A stretch of DNA of 64,000 nucleotides from Trematomus loennbergii (GCA_012861695.1 JAAOOA010000033.1:11834325-11898324); one strand, 5' to 3'; positions 1 through 12,752 are shown, numbered from the stretch's first letter. Notes: generated by a model from the sequence alone, not told the origin. Translations and numbers: made by a program.

Positions 1-3000
1 TTCACTTAACTATACACAATTGTACATTATTGCACTTCCTTCCATGTTATCACAGCAAATAGGTACCTGAAGAGGGGTTATTAACAAACTATGAACTATG
101 CACAATGCTCACTTTTTTTAGAGTAAAAAGCTTTCCGATTTTGTTTATCTCAACAATGTTTGTCGTTATCACCAGTGCTGCATATAATCACCAGAAACTG
201 TCCGTCTGTCCTGTCTGCCTTTAGTGTATGTGTGTTCTGAGTCCTTTTAAAAGCTACCAACCCATCCGTTTATTGGCCTTTGTCATGGTATTGTACTGTA
301 TCCTCCCTCTGAAAACTCTCATTCTTCTCATGCCGGCAGAGGTTGGCTTTATGCACATGTGTAATTCCTTCTATTTACATTGTCTATCCAAAGAGCCCGA
401 TTGGTCCATTAGCCGTTGTCATTGGATGTTTTCGCTCGCAAAGGTAGCCTAACCAGAAATGAACAGTACATATTGCGGTCTCTTGCAATGGTGTGATCTC
501 CCCCCTGCTGTCCCTCACATTTATTCTGTACCTGCAGCACAATTCTGATCTGCAGAGCCTGAAAATGCCACTTAGCAGATTTCCTCAGGGTAATGACTCC
601 TCTTTACTCTGACCCCGCATGCTGAGGCCGTGCCAAAGTGCCATCAACTCGCTATCGAACGGGCTGTGAGCATTTTTACTTCCTCCCTGAGAGCTGTGCA
701 GCAAGATCAATCTCTAAGGCAGGTACTACACTTGCCATGTGGTAGTTATTCCACTTTGTTACACATAGAACATATTTGGATTTCTTTCTGTCTAGTCTGC
801 AAGAAAAAGTTTTAAAAGCAACCACATTCGCACAGGAATAACAGCCTGTTTCACTGACACTAACCTACCGTACTGTTTTAAACATCGACATTGTATCACT
901 ACTTTTGAACAACCCCGGTATTATCTGTCTCGAGGCAGGAACCGAATAAACACCAGCAACTCTTTGTCCTTCAAAATAGCAGGTATGTTCACTCTGTGGT
1001 TGTGTAATTAGCTTTTTAATCGTAATGATGATCCATGAGCAGCAAGATAACGCCACTGCAAATCTGCAGATGTAATAATGTTATCAGAAGTTACTGGAAT
1101 CTCTCAAACATGTCTGCCTCTTGACGGTAGTGACGAGGAACATTCATATTTATCCAGCATTCACAGTTAATGTCTCGTAGATGTAGGGCTAACATTAGTG
1201 CCAGTCTTGGGGAAAACACTTTTTCTTTCTTTGGTTTTTTGTCATTGCAAAGTAACATACTAAAAACAATTACTATCCCCTAATATTCAGTGTTAATATC
1301 CTTTACCATCTGGCAGAGATGTTTTCTCATTTTAGGTTATAAAATAAATCATGAGTTACTGTGAATTGGCTGTTTTTTACACGCAAAATGTGTATTCTCC
1401 CTAAATTCACATTTAATTAATTGTTATTTATAAAACAGACATACTTAGAACACTTTAATTGCAATTTTTTTATATATACTTTAATTAATTTTTTTAATTA
1501 ACTTCCTTAACCAGCATAGACCAGCTATAGGCAAAATAGTATAATCAATTCATTAATAAAAAGACATCTTTCATATCAAATACAATGTAAACTGTAAAAG
1601 TAAAGGACTTTAGAAAAAGCAGCATTAATGCTCAGTCCCTGCATGGAAAGATAGATATTTTCTAAATGATCTCAGCAAGCTCTCTTGTATATCATACAGT
1701 ATGTGATCACTGTACAAATACTCACAGCCTATAGGAATGTGCAGTTGTTGACCCTTTTTTTTGGCAGTTACATAAAACTCCACAGAAGGAGTGCTTAAGG
1801 AACCATAAGTCCAGCTGGAGTCTTGTGAATGGAGAATATCTGCTAATGTGGTTTGCTTTTCATCCCCAGGAATAAACAACGGCCCACATCAAATACTAAC
1901 TATCATCTCCTAATACGTAGTTGTGCCTGTAACTCCCCAATGCGATGCAATGTGTAGGGTAGGAAAAAAAGAAAACGCAGGAGTGAAGCCGATTAGTCGT
2001 TCTTGTTTGTAATTTAGGTATTTGCTGCTAATCAGCCATGAAGTTACTTTCTGGCATGAAAGCCTGTTGATGACTCAATGATAGACCACTGTTGCACTGA
2101 GGAGAAAAATATACTATCTTGACATACATTTATGTTTATGAATGGGAATTTGTCAAATTGGTAGCCCAGTTTTCTCACTGTATCAAAAATAAATATATTC
2201 TTACTGTTTAAAAAAAGGCTCTGATGCTTCGTAAAGTCACTTTCCCATCCAAAGTCACTCCCCTGGTGGCTCTAAATGAGCATCTACAGTATTGGGCGGC
2301 TCTGAGACATGCATGTAATAAAACAGACCTTCAACATGATCATCTCTCAATGATCTCTCGCACTCACTCACGGTTTACTTGTGAAAAAGTCACCTTCCCT
2401 CCCTCTCTTCGACACGTCCGTCAGCTTATATCTTAAGGTCGATTCAGCAGTTTGACACCGCTACTAGAGCCCCGGAGATCAAGAACAAAGAGACTGCAGC
2501 ACACTCGCTGATATTACTAAATAATTGGCTAGCTCGTGTTGTTTGTTTGGATCTACTTTCAGTGTCACATGAATATTTGCGTCCCTCTCCTCGAACCCTC
2601 CTGTGAGGGGCTGCTCAGCTGACCCGCTTGGTGTGATAGACATTGATAGGAACCACTGTTGTAGATAACATTGTTCATGTTTAGAACACGTTCAGACATG
2701 ACGAAACTGACTGTACAGTTTTCTTTATGCATTTTGTGTGTTCTGGTTTATGAGGGAATTGTTTTGTAAGAAAAAATCGAATTAAATATATTGTAAAAAT
2801 CAGTCAAGTTGTTGTGTTTTCTTGAATGTATTGATTGGAATTTATGTTGTTGTTCCCTTGTTTGCAATGTCAAATGACCTTCTTGATTAATAGTAAAGTA
2901 TTTATATAAATATTTAAGAAAATGTTAATTACAATTTATTTAAAATATTCCTGAAATGCAACAAATCCAGAAACTTGAATCAGTTTGTCACTATTGCTTG

Positions 3001-6000
3001 AAAAATGAAAACTAAAACTATTTTTTTTTAGTCTTAAACCGATAGGTCTGACAGTAACTTATTAATAATAATTTGTATCATCATCTCACCTTTTAAAATC
3101 AGGTGAGTTGATTTTAAATCAATAAAAAAAACAATAATTGACTTTTTAAGCTGCTTAATTGTAAGCATTTGCTGCTATTTTGTATTGATTCATATGGTAA
3201 TTAACAAAACTAAAATATTATTAAGAATAAGACGCCCAGAAAAATAAAGAAGTCAACTTGAAGTCCTTAGTGATCTTAAACAAGGGGAATACAAATATGA
3301 CCTGAATGTAAGAACAGGAAAACCGTGCATAATTTCAATCATAACCAAATATGTTACACTATGTTATTTCTTAACTGTTAAGATAAATGACCATCAGAAG
3401 ACTAGCTGCTGATGCAAAAAACCTTCACATAAACACCAATGAGAAAATTAGCCTCTGGAAAATGACAGGGCATTTGGTACAAGTCCCCAGATGTGATGTG
3501 ACATCCGTTCCCCATCCCTGCCCACACGGCCGTTAATAGTCTTGGTCCAGTGATAGGCGTGCATCGAGCCGGCCTTCACTACGGTGAAAGTTAATGTAAT
3601 GGTAATGTTATCTATTGTCTTAATGCACACTGACAATCCATGGCCATTCATCCATTACTTGCTCTACTGACAGATGCTGTCAATACCCCCTCAGCCTCAG
3701 AGTGAAACAATGAGGTGAAAGGGAGAAGAAAAGACTTCCTGGAGCCAAACATCGGTGAGGTAGGACAATCCGATGACACAGATAATTACCTTCCTGTTCA
3801 CGCCTGCTTCAATTTCCTGTGAATCCCAACAGAGTGGAGACAGGAAGACGCCGGCTTTCATCCACGGCTTACTGACGTATCTGTGGACAAACCACAACAT
3901 AATCACACATCCATCCTCTTCCGAAGGGCTGCAAATAAAAGGGTTTTCAATCTGATACCAACATGAACTGGCAACAATGAGAAGAGATCTCCCAACTGCT
4001 TTACTTTATCCATATGACCTTCAATTCTTTATCAATCACTTTATTTTTCAACAAACTAAACTAGGACTTCTTGAAGATAATTATCGACATACTATGACTC
4101 TTTTTATATTATTTTCGACATACTATAATATGACTTTTTTCCAAGGGCCAGATGTTGACGCTTCTACCATTTAAACTCTTCTTTTGTAAGATTTTTCTAC
4201 CATTTAAACTCTTCTTTTGTAAGTTTGTTTACCAAAACTGTCATAAAATATCAGTAAATAAACACAAACTCTAAGGATTAGGTTTGGTGGATTAGGTGAT
4301 AATTTAATAATTCCAACATTAAATGTGATAGCAGCCGGAGCTAGACACGCCACTGTCACTTGTTTGGCACATTAAAAGATTATATTTTAGTGATATTTAG
4401 GCAAGTAAACAGTTTTGGTGAAAGCAGGCTTAATGTCTGAATAACAGTCGGGCAACTAATCTGCTTAGGCTTTGGTTAAATAAATAATAAGACTTTTTTG
4501 TATACCCAGAGTGGAATTTATTTTGGTATTAGCTGAGAATCAAACCACTCAGACATGCATTTGCAATGCTGATCATCAGCCGCTTGTTTTGTTGTGGTGG
4601 GAAAACAGCTGTCTTAGAGAAAGTGTTTATATTTAACAAGACCATATGCAGCTTTTAATTATACTTTTAAAGAAAAGGACCTAAAGACACATCGGATGTA
4701 TTTTTGCAATGTGTGAAAACCTTCGAAGAGGAAATCACAACATTGGACTGTCAAAATAATTACTTTAGTTTCAACAGGTGTGTGGGAACTTTTTTTTTAT
4801 CCTGCCTTCATTATAATGTAAGGAGACCACGATCTAAAACTTCTTGCGTAGGAACAAATACAAGGTCATTTAAACAAAATACTGTCCTATATGTATCTTC
4901 TTGTAATAAAGGCAAAAAGGCCCAAATAGAAAGAAAATAAAAGTCTTGCAAACATGTGTAAATCCTTACTTAAACACAATGGTGCTTTTAGCTAAATTAT
5001 AACGTCAACATGCAATGTTAGTATGCTGATTTGAGGCCAAATCCGTCAATAAGATGTTAAGATATTCCACTGGATAAGTAAAAACGTTGGCGTTGCAAGG
5101 TAAAATAAACAGGGTCCTCTGAGCTTCATCCATATCTGTACCACATTTCATGGTAATCCATCCAACACTTGTGCAGATACTTCAGTCAGGATGAAAGCAG
5201 TGAGCCGACCCAAGAACAAATTGAGTTGCAGGAGGCGGTGTCCTCAGCATCAAGTGTGATACTGCAGGCTGACTGAGAACACAGCAGCAGAACTCCCTGT
5301 CATGTATCATTCACAGCATATAAAGACACGGTACAGTAACAAGTAAAAACATGAGGAGCTGACTCACAGTTGGTTTCTCTGCACTGTTCCTATAGTATGA
5401 TGACCCATTCGAAACATTCATAGAGAAACACAAGAGTAATGTTTTCATCATTAGGGCTGCTTCTCACAGTGAGAGCATCAGACATCGAGGAATCTTGCAT
5501 CAATGCATCCTTTATTGCAGTTTAAAAACGAAACAAACAAGATATGAAAAGACATCTGATCTGATTATGTTCATAGTTAGTAGATACAACATTTCTGGGC
5601 AGAGACACAATGACAAGAGCAGGTGCCAAGAAGGATTTGTCACATATCAGGGTATGAAATATATCCAAAGTCTTACAGGAATATATCATAAAGCAGTCTA
5701 CAAGTGAGCAAACAGCTATGCATATACTGTAAAAAAAAAAGAAGGATTTTGGCAAAAAGATTTAAGTGCATGTAACGGGAAAGTAATTTGGGTTGAATCA
5801 AATATCTACAAAACCTGTTCTCTATTCTCTATCAGTTCAAATCAGTCAACAATCAAGACAGTAAAACAAGTGAAAGTCAGCTCACCTGAACGAAAGCTAC
5901 AGCTACAGTTTACTCACGTTGAGTTAGTCATTTTTCATCCTGTATTTGCAATATCAGATACTATTTATCCTTTACTGTCGAGATCAAAATCAGACATTTG

Positions 6001-6620
6001 ACTGATTCTTACAGGAGTCTCAGAATAGTGGAGCCCATTTCTGTTGGTTTCAGTATGAAATGTGGACAATTCATCAATAAGATGAACAGCAGTGATGCCT
6101 CCATCACAGGGGAAGTGCTGATGGAGGGAGTTAGAGAAAATCAAACATTTTCTGACAGTAATTTGACAAGAATGTGTTAGCCATTAAAGATTAAGTAAAA
6201 AATAACAACGGTCATAAATATGAAATGTCACAGGGAAGTGTGCAGTGCAGTTGGTGCGTGCACTGCGTACGTGTCACTGTGAGGCCAAATCACTATGATT
6301 ACAGCAGAGATGTGAGTAATAATGACAGATATTAGTGCTCCATGTGATGACGGTTATGGTGAAGTGAGTGACAGAAATCAAAGTCTCTTATGTTCTCTAC
6401 ATACATGATTCATGGGTATGGGAGAACATAATAAAAAAACACAGATAAATATATAAAAATAGGAAAAGTCACGCTGAGGTCTTGTTACTAGAAATGTGAA
6501 TCATTTAAGTGAAACTGACATTTGAATGCATCACACTTTCTGCTCCAGGAGGAGGAAATAAACTCTAAACTAATCCTACAAGTTCTATTTTTGCACATAT
6601 TTTCAGAAACAGTGTCAGAT
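1..6620. other. AT-rich non-genic DNA, no supported gene
   Basis: I see only short chance open frames here, none with recognisable domain motifs, splice signals in context or codon structure. The stretch is AT-rich, with runs of A/T around 1440-1510 and 2880-3200. Apart from one short tandem duplication listed separately, I find no repeat with clear ends. It could be intergenic or part of a long intron. Confidence 0.6.
4163..4223. repeat. Short tandem duplication, 33-bp period
   Basis: A 28-bp block beginning TCTACCATTTAAACTC at 4163 recurs at 4196 after a short T-rich spacer, giving nearly two copies of a 33-bp unit. The match is essentially perfect, so the duplication is probably recent. 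No coding or regulatory meaning is apparent. Confidence 0.85.
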
Positions 6621-6962
6621 GCGTTAACCCTCTGAGGGTTGTTTCCCATATTTTCATTTACTTTATTTTTTTATACTGTAGCAAGAGTGTCAAAGAGCAA
6701 CTTGCAGGTTTGGTTTTACTACATTTATGCTTAACCTTGCCTGAAAATTACAATTAAAAAGTTAATGCAGGATTTCATATGTTTTACGAGACATAAGGGC
6801 AGGAATTCAGAGGGGAAAGTAGCCGTTTTGAGCTCTGCTACTAAAAACAGTTTTTTTTAACGTCAAACGCGTCATATTACGTCACATAGGGGAGCAACTT
6901 TCTTGGACTCTTACTTACATTGCATTTCACCATTTTAATCATGGTGAGCTATTGTGTTTGTG

Positions 6963-7949
6963 CAGTGGCGGTTCTAGACCAATTTGACTGGGGGGGCCAG
7001 GCTGGGGCCAGTTATTTTCTCAGGGGGGCACAATAAATGCAGGATGAAAAAGACAAAGACAGTATGAAGTAATTGCGCATAAGAAAACAATGCAATACAG
7101 TTATTGGTATTTGTTTCATTACACTATTATTATATGCTTAATACCTTTGTGTGCTGTTTGGGTCTGTGGGACCCGTTTTCAGTGTTTACTAAAAGAAAAT
7201 GTATGCAATTCAATTATTTTAACCTGCTTATGTGGTGGACCTCACATCCTCTAGGGGGGTCCGGGGGCATGCTCCCCCGGGAAGATTGTTTTTTAAATGT
7301 TGAAGTGAAATGCATCAATCTGGTGCACTTGGAGCACAAAATAAATGTATGGATACAGCTCTCAACACTCAGATGAAAGGGAGCTGTATACTTTTCAATA
7401 ATCCAAATATCTTTAGAATATGATCACAACCAATAACAAATCATTTAAACTTGTGTATTCTTATCTTATGTTACCCATTATTTCTTTTTATTTATGCATA
7501 TTTGACTAATCACTCCCCTTTTAAACTGTTTTTTTGTTTTTACTGTCCTATAGTACACATTGGAATGATTTCTTACTTTATTTTTTACAACTATATTAAA
7601 TAGATAAAGGTGTGCTCTCTCTAGCTCTCACTCTCTCTGTCTCGCTCGCTCACAGAGGCTGTGTGCTCCTCCGTGGCGATGACGGCTTGCGTTAAAATAA
7701 AATAAACATATTTGTAAAGTGGGAGCTATTGAGGGCTTGCGAGATACCGGTAGCTCGCGATCGACGTGTTGGAGACACCTGCTCTAATGGGTCCGACTAG
7801 AATGACAAATATCGTTAGTTCCGCCTATTCCGTCAGCCAAGAAATCGTTTAATCATACATTTTTTCTTTTTTTTTTCATTTTCAGGGGGGCCACAGGGGG
7901 TCCAAAGTCAGTGTTAGGGGGGCACTGGCCCCCCCTAGAACCGCCCCTG
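6963..7949 (-). mobile_element. hAT-type non-autonomous element, mosaic copy (family D, copy 1)
   Basis: The left end reads CAGTGGCGGTTCTAGACC and the right end, on the other strand, CAGGGGCGGTTCTAGGGGG. These are typical hAT-like terminal inverted repeats starting CAG. The outer parts (6963-7120 and 7783-7949) match the shorter copy at 32991-33326 in opposite orientation, including the GGACCCATTAGAGC block. The middle (about 7121-7781) is extra DNA. The flanks, TGTTTGTG on the left and CTGTCAGG on the right, do not form a target-site duplication, unlike the 32991 copy. This copy has therefore been rearranged, or its two ends come from different insertions. Confidence 0.75.
7121..7781. mobile_element. 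Extra block inside the hAT mosaic, ending in a second hAT-like terminus
   Basis: This block is absent from the related copy at 32991-33326. Its right edge, read on the minus strand, is CAGGTGTCTCCAACACGTCG followed by a GC-rich GCGAGCTACCGGT stretch, which resembles another fish hAT terminus. A CT-rich simple stretch lies at 7613-7650. No matching left end was found, so it is probably a truncated nested insertion. Near 7250-7285 there is a further GGGGGGTCC / GGGGGCATGCTCCCCC block of similar character. Confidence 0.4.
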
Positions 7950-8595
7950 CTGTCAGGACATCGAGTCCACAGTTTCCCATCAGGAAAAGGACCGGAGCTA
8001 GCTTTCGTTCCTGGGTGCATTGTGCGAGGTGCATCCACCCCCTGCAGCACATACTCTCTCCAGAGGCCATGGGCTGGCATTTCCCACACAAGCACCTATC
8101 AAACAAAACGTTTATCAGGAAACCGTATTACATCTCTCCCCCCCCTTCGCTCCTCTCTCTCTCCCCTCCGGTACACAGCACCGTAGTGTGGAGTTGCATT
8201 AGGTAACGCGAGATACGGCTGATACTTGCGCATTAGTTTCTGTTATGGATCAGTATCAACAGTCCTGCCAGTAACGTTACTATATTATCAATACTACTTT
8301 AGTTATAGCCTGATATATGATAGATAACTTTACAATGTTGTGATGTGACCGACGTTAACTAACATTAACTGTAGCTAACGCCGGTCACTCACCAAGACAG
8401 CTGCCCAGTTCTCCACTGGTTCTCCTCACACCACAGCTCCATTTCTCTCCGATGGCCGTTATTTCTTCTAATCCTTGGCTGCTCCTGGTCTCTTGGACGC
8501 CTAGCAGGCTCATAATTATATGGTTGTGGTCCGTCATATGCATACGAATATACATTTTCAACCTCTTCTGTGTCAAAACTAGCATTGTGAACCAT
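7950..8595 (-). CDS. P2X7 C-terminal (ballast) zinc-domain-like protein, two-exon partial gene
   Basis: Exon 1 (8393-8595) starts at an ATG and encodes MVHNASFDTEEVENVYSYAY, then a GPQPYNYEP block and a basic, charged stretch. It ends at a strong donor (TCTTG|GTGAGTG). A 297-bp intron (8096-8392) ends in TTTGTTTGATAG. Splicing completes a TGG codon and joins in frame to WCLCGKCQPMASGESMCC (exon 2, from 8095). The W-C-x-C-G-x-C-x-P-M ... E-S-x-C-C pattern, after a PY-x-x-EP segment, is the hallmark of the cysteine-rich intracellular domain of P2X7 receptors, known in fish as large families of stand-alone genes. The family domain continues well past CC, but here the following codons stop resembling it and an hAT terminus begins at 7949. 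No later exon was recognised, so the copy is truncated or its 3' part is lost. Expression is unknown. The motif and in-frame splice make the family call good; function is not established. Confidence 0.6.
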
Positions 8596-8665
8596 GTTTA
8601 TTCATACGTTAGACCGGCCGCTCTCCCTGATGTGACGTCACACGCGTGTGGTCTTTTTTTATGCG
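8596..8665 (-). promoter_or_regulatory. Likely core promoter / 5' leader of the ballast-domain gene
   Basis: Reading the minus strand towards the ATG at 8595, there is an A-rich TATA-like CATAAAAAAAGAC at about 8650-8663, then a TGACGTCA palindrome (8633-8640, a cAMP-response-element-type site) and a short GC-rich leader. The spacing of TATA-like element to ATG (about 60 bp) suits a short 5' leader. Related ACGTCA and ACGCGT motifs occur on the opposite inverted arm at 6867-6886, so these sites could also belong to the mobile-element ends. Confidence 0.35.
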
Positions 8666-8805
8666 GAAGTAAAAATGTCTTACAAAAACGACGCCAGATG
8701 TCACTGTCGTGTATATTTCTGTATATTTTTTTGAAAATCTAGTGTATACATCATTTTCCTACACATTTATTCACTGGGGTCTCTAACCTGCAAGTTGCTC
8801 TTTGA

Positions 8806-11020
8806 GGGCTTGGTAACACAATGTAAATATATGTGCTGCTCTCCATGATGCCCATCACAGAACTGTGTCCACAAACATTATTTTGTACCACACAGTTTTC
8901 CCTTACAACAAGCACACGTAGCGCTGGAAATGTACCGTCATTTAAGATATCTACAACCAGTTGTACATTTGGCGACTTTTAAGACCCCTGTAGCTACTTA
9001 TTTTAATAAAAAAACGTAAAGAAGGAATGAAATATCTCAGTACTGAAATATGGGTTGTGGCTTATTCTCTATGCTGATTTCTTTGGGGAAAAAATAATTT
9101 CAGTTCTCTTTAGAAATTAGAATAGACTCAGGACTTTTTTCAGACCAATATTCTGTTCCTTCTTTCCTGAAGGCGCTGGATCTTTTCAAGTTCATCTCTC
9201 AGCTGGACACCAACCAAACAGAGAAACTTCTCCTCTATCAGGATTGTTCTGTTCTCCTGAGTCTGATACTCCGGAGTCTGACGGGGATAATTGATATGTT
9301 GTCTTGTGCCACTGTGTTTGTCTCCATGAAAAGACATAAACACTTGAGTTCAGTTAGAAATCATAGAGCGGCAGCAGCAGCAGGGAGCGGCCCCCCTCCT
9401 CACGCTGGGCCCTCGAGGGGAATATAGATAAAATGTGCACCTGTGCAACCACTGAGACTGCAATCCCTATTCCCTACATGATAACACACATTTTTATAGA
9501 GCGGAGGAAGGCAGTGTTATGTTTATCTTTAAGTCCGTCTTCAGGAAAAACGATAATAGCTGTTAACTCGCAGGAAAACAGCAAACATTTTTCCTCCTTT
9601 TAGCAGCAGAGGCAGAGCGGGTGTTTGTCAGATCCAGCACCTTGATTCTGTTTCACAATGGCCCAGCCATTTAAACTGCATATTTCTGCACTTAGAGCTG
9701 ATGTGGGACAACGTTGACACATTGCATTTACTTTTTAAGTCATGTACCTAATGTTCCTGTCAAGACCCATTTAAAATAATTGCAAACTAAATTGCATCCA
9801 TTATCCCCTTAAAGCCTTACACATACAACAAATGTTTTCCATCATGGCAACAGCAAGTGACATGATTCAAATATAGAATAAGCAAGCCTTTACAGCTTAT
9901 TTAGTATACATTTGTATGGATGCGGTAGATACGCATTAGTATACATGCATGATGAAGTAGGCAAAATGTTGTAATCATTCATTGAGTTACAATAGAAATG
10001 TTATGAGGCATTATTATGAACATTATGGGGCTTCCTGTTACATAATGGGTAAAGATGTATTCAGTAGAGATATACAATACAAACCACACTCCTGATTTAA
10101 ATTGTTTAATGTATTCAACAAGCATAAGTTCAGTCTGTTTAAATTGGTACATTCATTTGAGTGCAACACCTGTACTCTTTAAGCAATGTTTATAAGATGA
10201 ATAGCTCAACAACTGCAGCAGATTTTTCACATCATAATATTTTCTGTGGATTCAGCAGCTTTTGGTTACCTTTGATCAACAAAATAAGACATATTGTATC
10301 ACAGCTGATCTAATCAATATGTTATAAACATTAATAAATAGATACAAATCAATGGCTTGCTATTATATGTCACCAAAACAAGTAAATGCACAATGTTTTT
10401 GTTTTATTTGAGAAAATAATATATTGCCTTTTTTTCTGCAAATGATGCAAAAAGAGTCCAATGGAAAGAGTATATTTTAGTTTATGATACAACTCAGAAA
10501 AAGCAGTACACACCACACTCCTGCAGAAAGAAATGTGCTGTGTTGTGGCTGTGGCCCAAACCCATTTGGAGCTACTGAGGTTTCTGGCTTATCCCACTTC
10601 AATAGGCAGCCATCCAGAAAGAGACTTCTTTATACACAGCAGTGTACTGTGTGCTCCGTATGCAGGAGAGAGCACACACATAAGGTTTCATACATAAACA
10701 CAGAGCTACATGAACAAGTCGTAGATCCACTGAAAGCATCTTAAAACCCAGAAAAGTTTAGAGCACTTGCCATTTGTTAGTGTAACATAGTATTTCAGTT
10801 AGAGAAATTATTCTTCAGTTAAATATGCACAGGTTTTTGCTAGCTTCATTTTAAAACAGCAATGTTCTCCAGTAATGCTTCCTTTCTGTCGGAGAAACAA
10901 TTTTAGGAATTTTCACTAAAGACTTTGTATTGGTCCACTGAAATATCTCATCAAGTACAGGAGGGATTTGCAAAAGAACCGTGAATCATGCTTTGTTTTT
11001 TTTTTAAATGCATACTTTGG
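8806..11020. other. AT-rich non-genic DNA
   Basis: No gene is supported. A 67-codon minus-strand frame at 9140-9343 is rich in charged residues (RTILIEEKFLCLVG...), but I cannot link it to a family and it lacks splice context. A CAG/GC-rich patch lies at 9365-9420. The rest is AT-rich. Confidence 0.5.
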
Positions 11021-11023
11021 AAG

Positions 11024-11168
11024 TTGTGTAACTCAGTTGGTAGTGCTTGTGGCGTACTGGGGCTAGGCACCAATGCGAAGGACCCGAGTTAGAATTCTGC
11101 CGCGTGTCGTCCCCTATGTCTGCCCATGTAAACACTGTCCCTTAAATAAAGGCACTGGTTCCCCCAAA
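11024..11168 (+). repeat. tRNA-derived SINE
   Basis: The segment begins with an A-box-like TAACTCAGTTGGTAG and has a B-box-like GACCCGAGTTAGAATTC about 55 bp later, the spacing of an RNA polymerase III internal promoter. A non-tRNA body follows (TGTCTGCCCATGTAAACACT...), then an A-rich end. It is not an intact tRNA: the arms do not pair fully and there is no proper acceptor stem. It fits a diverged SINE head derived from a tRNA. Confidence 0.7.
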
Positions 11169-11655
11169 AACATTTGTTAAAACCCATAAACAATATAAAG
11201 TAAGAGAAAATATAGAAATATGCATTTAGAAAAAAAAAAAATACAGTAAGAATATGTCAAATTACCCACAAAACTAAAGGTGCTGTATATATTAATAATA
11301 TGTAAAATAAGGGATTTTGTGCAGAGAGCATGAAGTGTGATGCAGACTTCTATGGTGCCTTGTTGATGAATCTTAGTGACATCGATGATATCCGTACTCT
11401 GAGTTCCAGTGGGATGTGAACATTGAGAAGACATTATTTTATAGAGCAGAAAATTATATATTTTACTACGCTATGTTATGGTGTTTTTTCAGTGACACTT
11501 TTAATAACTTTGAGTTGGTAGCAGAAACACTCATATTAGTGATAGCCCCCAGCGAGTGCCATACATGTTTAACTGAACACAACCCCCTACCTAACATAGC
11601 TAAGCATGACACAACTGTTGGCGAGGGGGGAAGGATTAACACTTTTGACAAGCTA

Positions 11656-11698
11656 ATCTTCTTCTTACTTGTCTAAATCTTCTTCTTACTTGTCTAAA
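11656..11698. repeat. Tandem duplication of about 22 bp
   Basis: The block AATCTTCTTCTTACTTGTCT occurs twice in a row. It is a local duplication with no visible function. Confidence 0.7.
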
Positions 11699-12615
11699 TG
11701 CTAAATTAAAATGTGTTTAAAATGATTTAATTAGAAATATTCTGATTAGCTTATTACTTACATACTTACGTAGGAGTAAAAGCCATAAATGTGTCTGTAA
11801 ATACAACAAAAACATATAGATTTGCCAGCTCAGCTTAATATGGCTGTGAAATCAATTAAGGAACTGTACCTCTCTCTCTTTCTCTCTCTCTCTTTAATCA
11901 ACTTTGAGCTTGTTTTTTATCCACATCCCGATATATAAGACGTTAATCCTGCTGGGACAGCAGGGTGGAAATGAGTATCGAAAGGAATTAGCGAATGACA
12001 TTTTAACAAGGATGTCTGTGGTGATATAATGGAGCCTAATGAAATTAATGTTTTTACTGATGTGCTGACAGCATGAATATCTCCCAGCTATCCCCTCTGT
12101 CTCAGCCTCATGGGAAAAGTTCAAAAGGAAACTGAAGGGGACGTTATACAAAGACATGGCCCTGATTAAAGTCACAGAAATATTTTTTATATGGGGTCGT
12201 TCTCTAAAAATCCGGACTTCGTTAGATCTTTAAAAAGAACCCAAAGGGTCCATACGTTTATAATTCATAGACTCTCATCAGACTTTTTAGGTTTTTTCCA
12301 AGGTCCAGCTCTCCATTGGTCATCTGTGATAGTACAAGATCATGCTGCTTGGTGACATACTAGCACATATTCAAGATTGAAAGGCTTTGTTGTCATATGT
12401 ATATATTTTTTATTTCTGTTGTACCTATATGTTCACTTTGTTTTATGGGGTTTTATATTATATTTTATATTGTTGCATCGACTCAGTTGTCTTGTGTCTT
12501 ATCTGTCAGAGAGAAACCATTATTTATTTTATTTATTTTTATTATCATACATTTTACCTCCTTGTAACCTGATAAAATGCTATATTTGCTGCATACCTTT
12601 TCTTAACAAATAATC

Positions 12616-12752
12616 TGAGGGGAATGTCTTGTTTGTATTCAACTTGTGATGTGTCATTTTGTAAAGCACTTTGAGCTGCATGTGTTGTATGAAAAGTGCT
12701 ATATAAATAAAGCTTTACTATTATTATTATTATATTATTATTATTATTATTA
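12616..12752 (+). mobile_element. LINE/SINE 3' tail (L2-like) with ATT repeat
   Basis: The sequence reads GTAAAGCACTTTGAGCTGCA, then GTGCTATATAAATAAAG, and runs into (ATT)n at 12720-12752. A 'capped' 3' end of this kind, with the GTGCTATATAAATAAA motif and a short simple-repeat tail, is characteristic of fish L2/CR1-type retroposons. The same motif ends the LINE at 40561. No open reading frame precedes it, so this is a 5'-truncated remnant. Confidence 0.7.

Larger units (their letters stand above)
6690..8805. other. Segment bounded by 21-bp inverted repeats, containing a ballast-domain gene fragment
   Basis: Positions 6690-6710 are the exact reverse complement of 8785-8805 (21 of 21). Further inside, both arms carry an ACGCGT followed by an ACGTCACAT and a purine-rich AGGG. 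These sit about 177 bp from the left end and 158 bp from the right end, as expected of diverged long inverted arms. The gene fragment at 7950-8595 and an hAT mosaic lie between. Just outside the left arm is a palindrome AACCCTCTGAGGGTT at 6626-6640, preceded by TTAA. I infer a mobile or formerly mobile unit. A target-site duplication was not found, so the superfamily is unknown and an ordinary inverted duplication remains possible. Confidence 0.45.

Noticed and set aside
9140..9343. Minus-strand 67-codon frame rich in charged residues
   Set aside because: It vaguely resembles a transposase-associated helical segment but has no diagnostic residues. Too weak to call.
11024..11100. tRNA gene
   Set aside because: A-box and B-box are present, but stems do not pair properly and unrelated sequence with an A-rich tail follows. 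It fits a tRNA-derived SINE.
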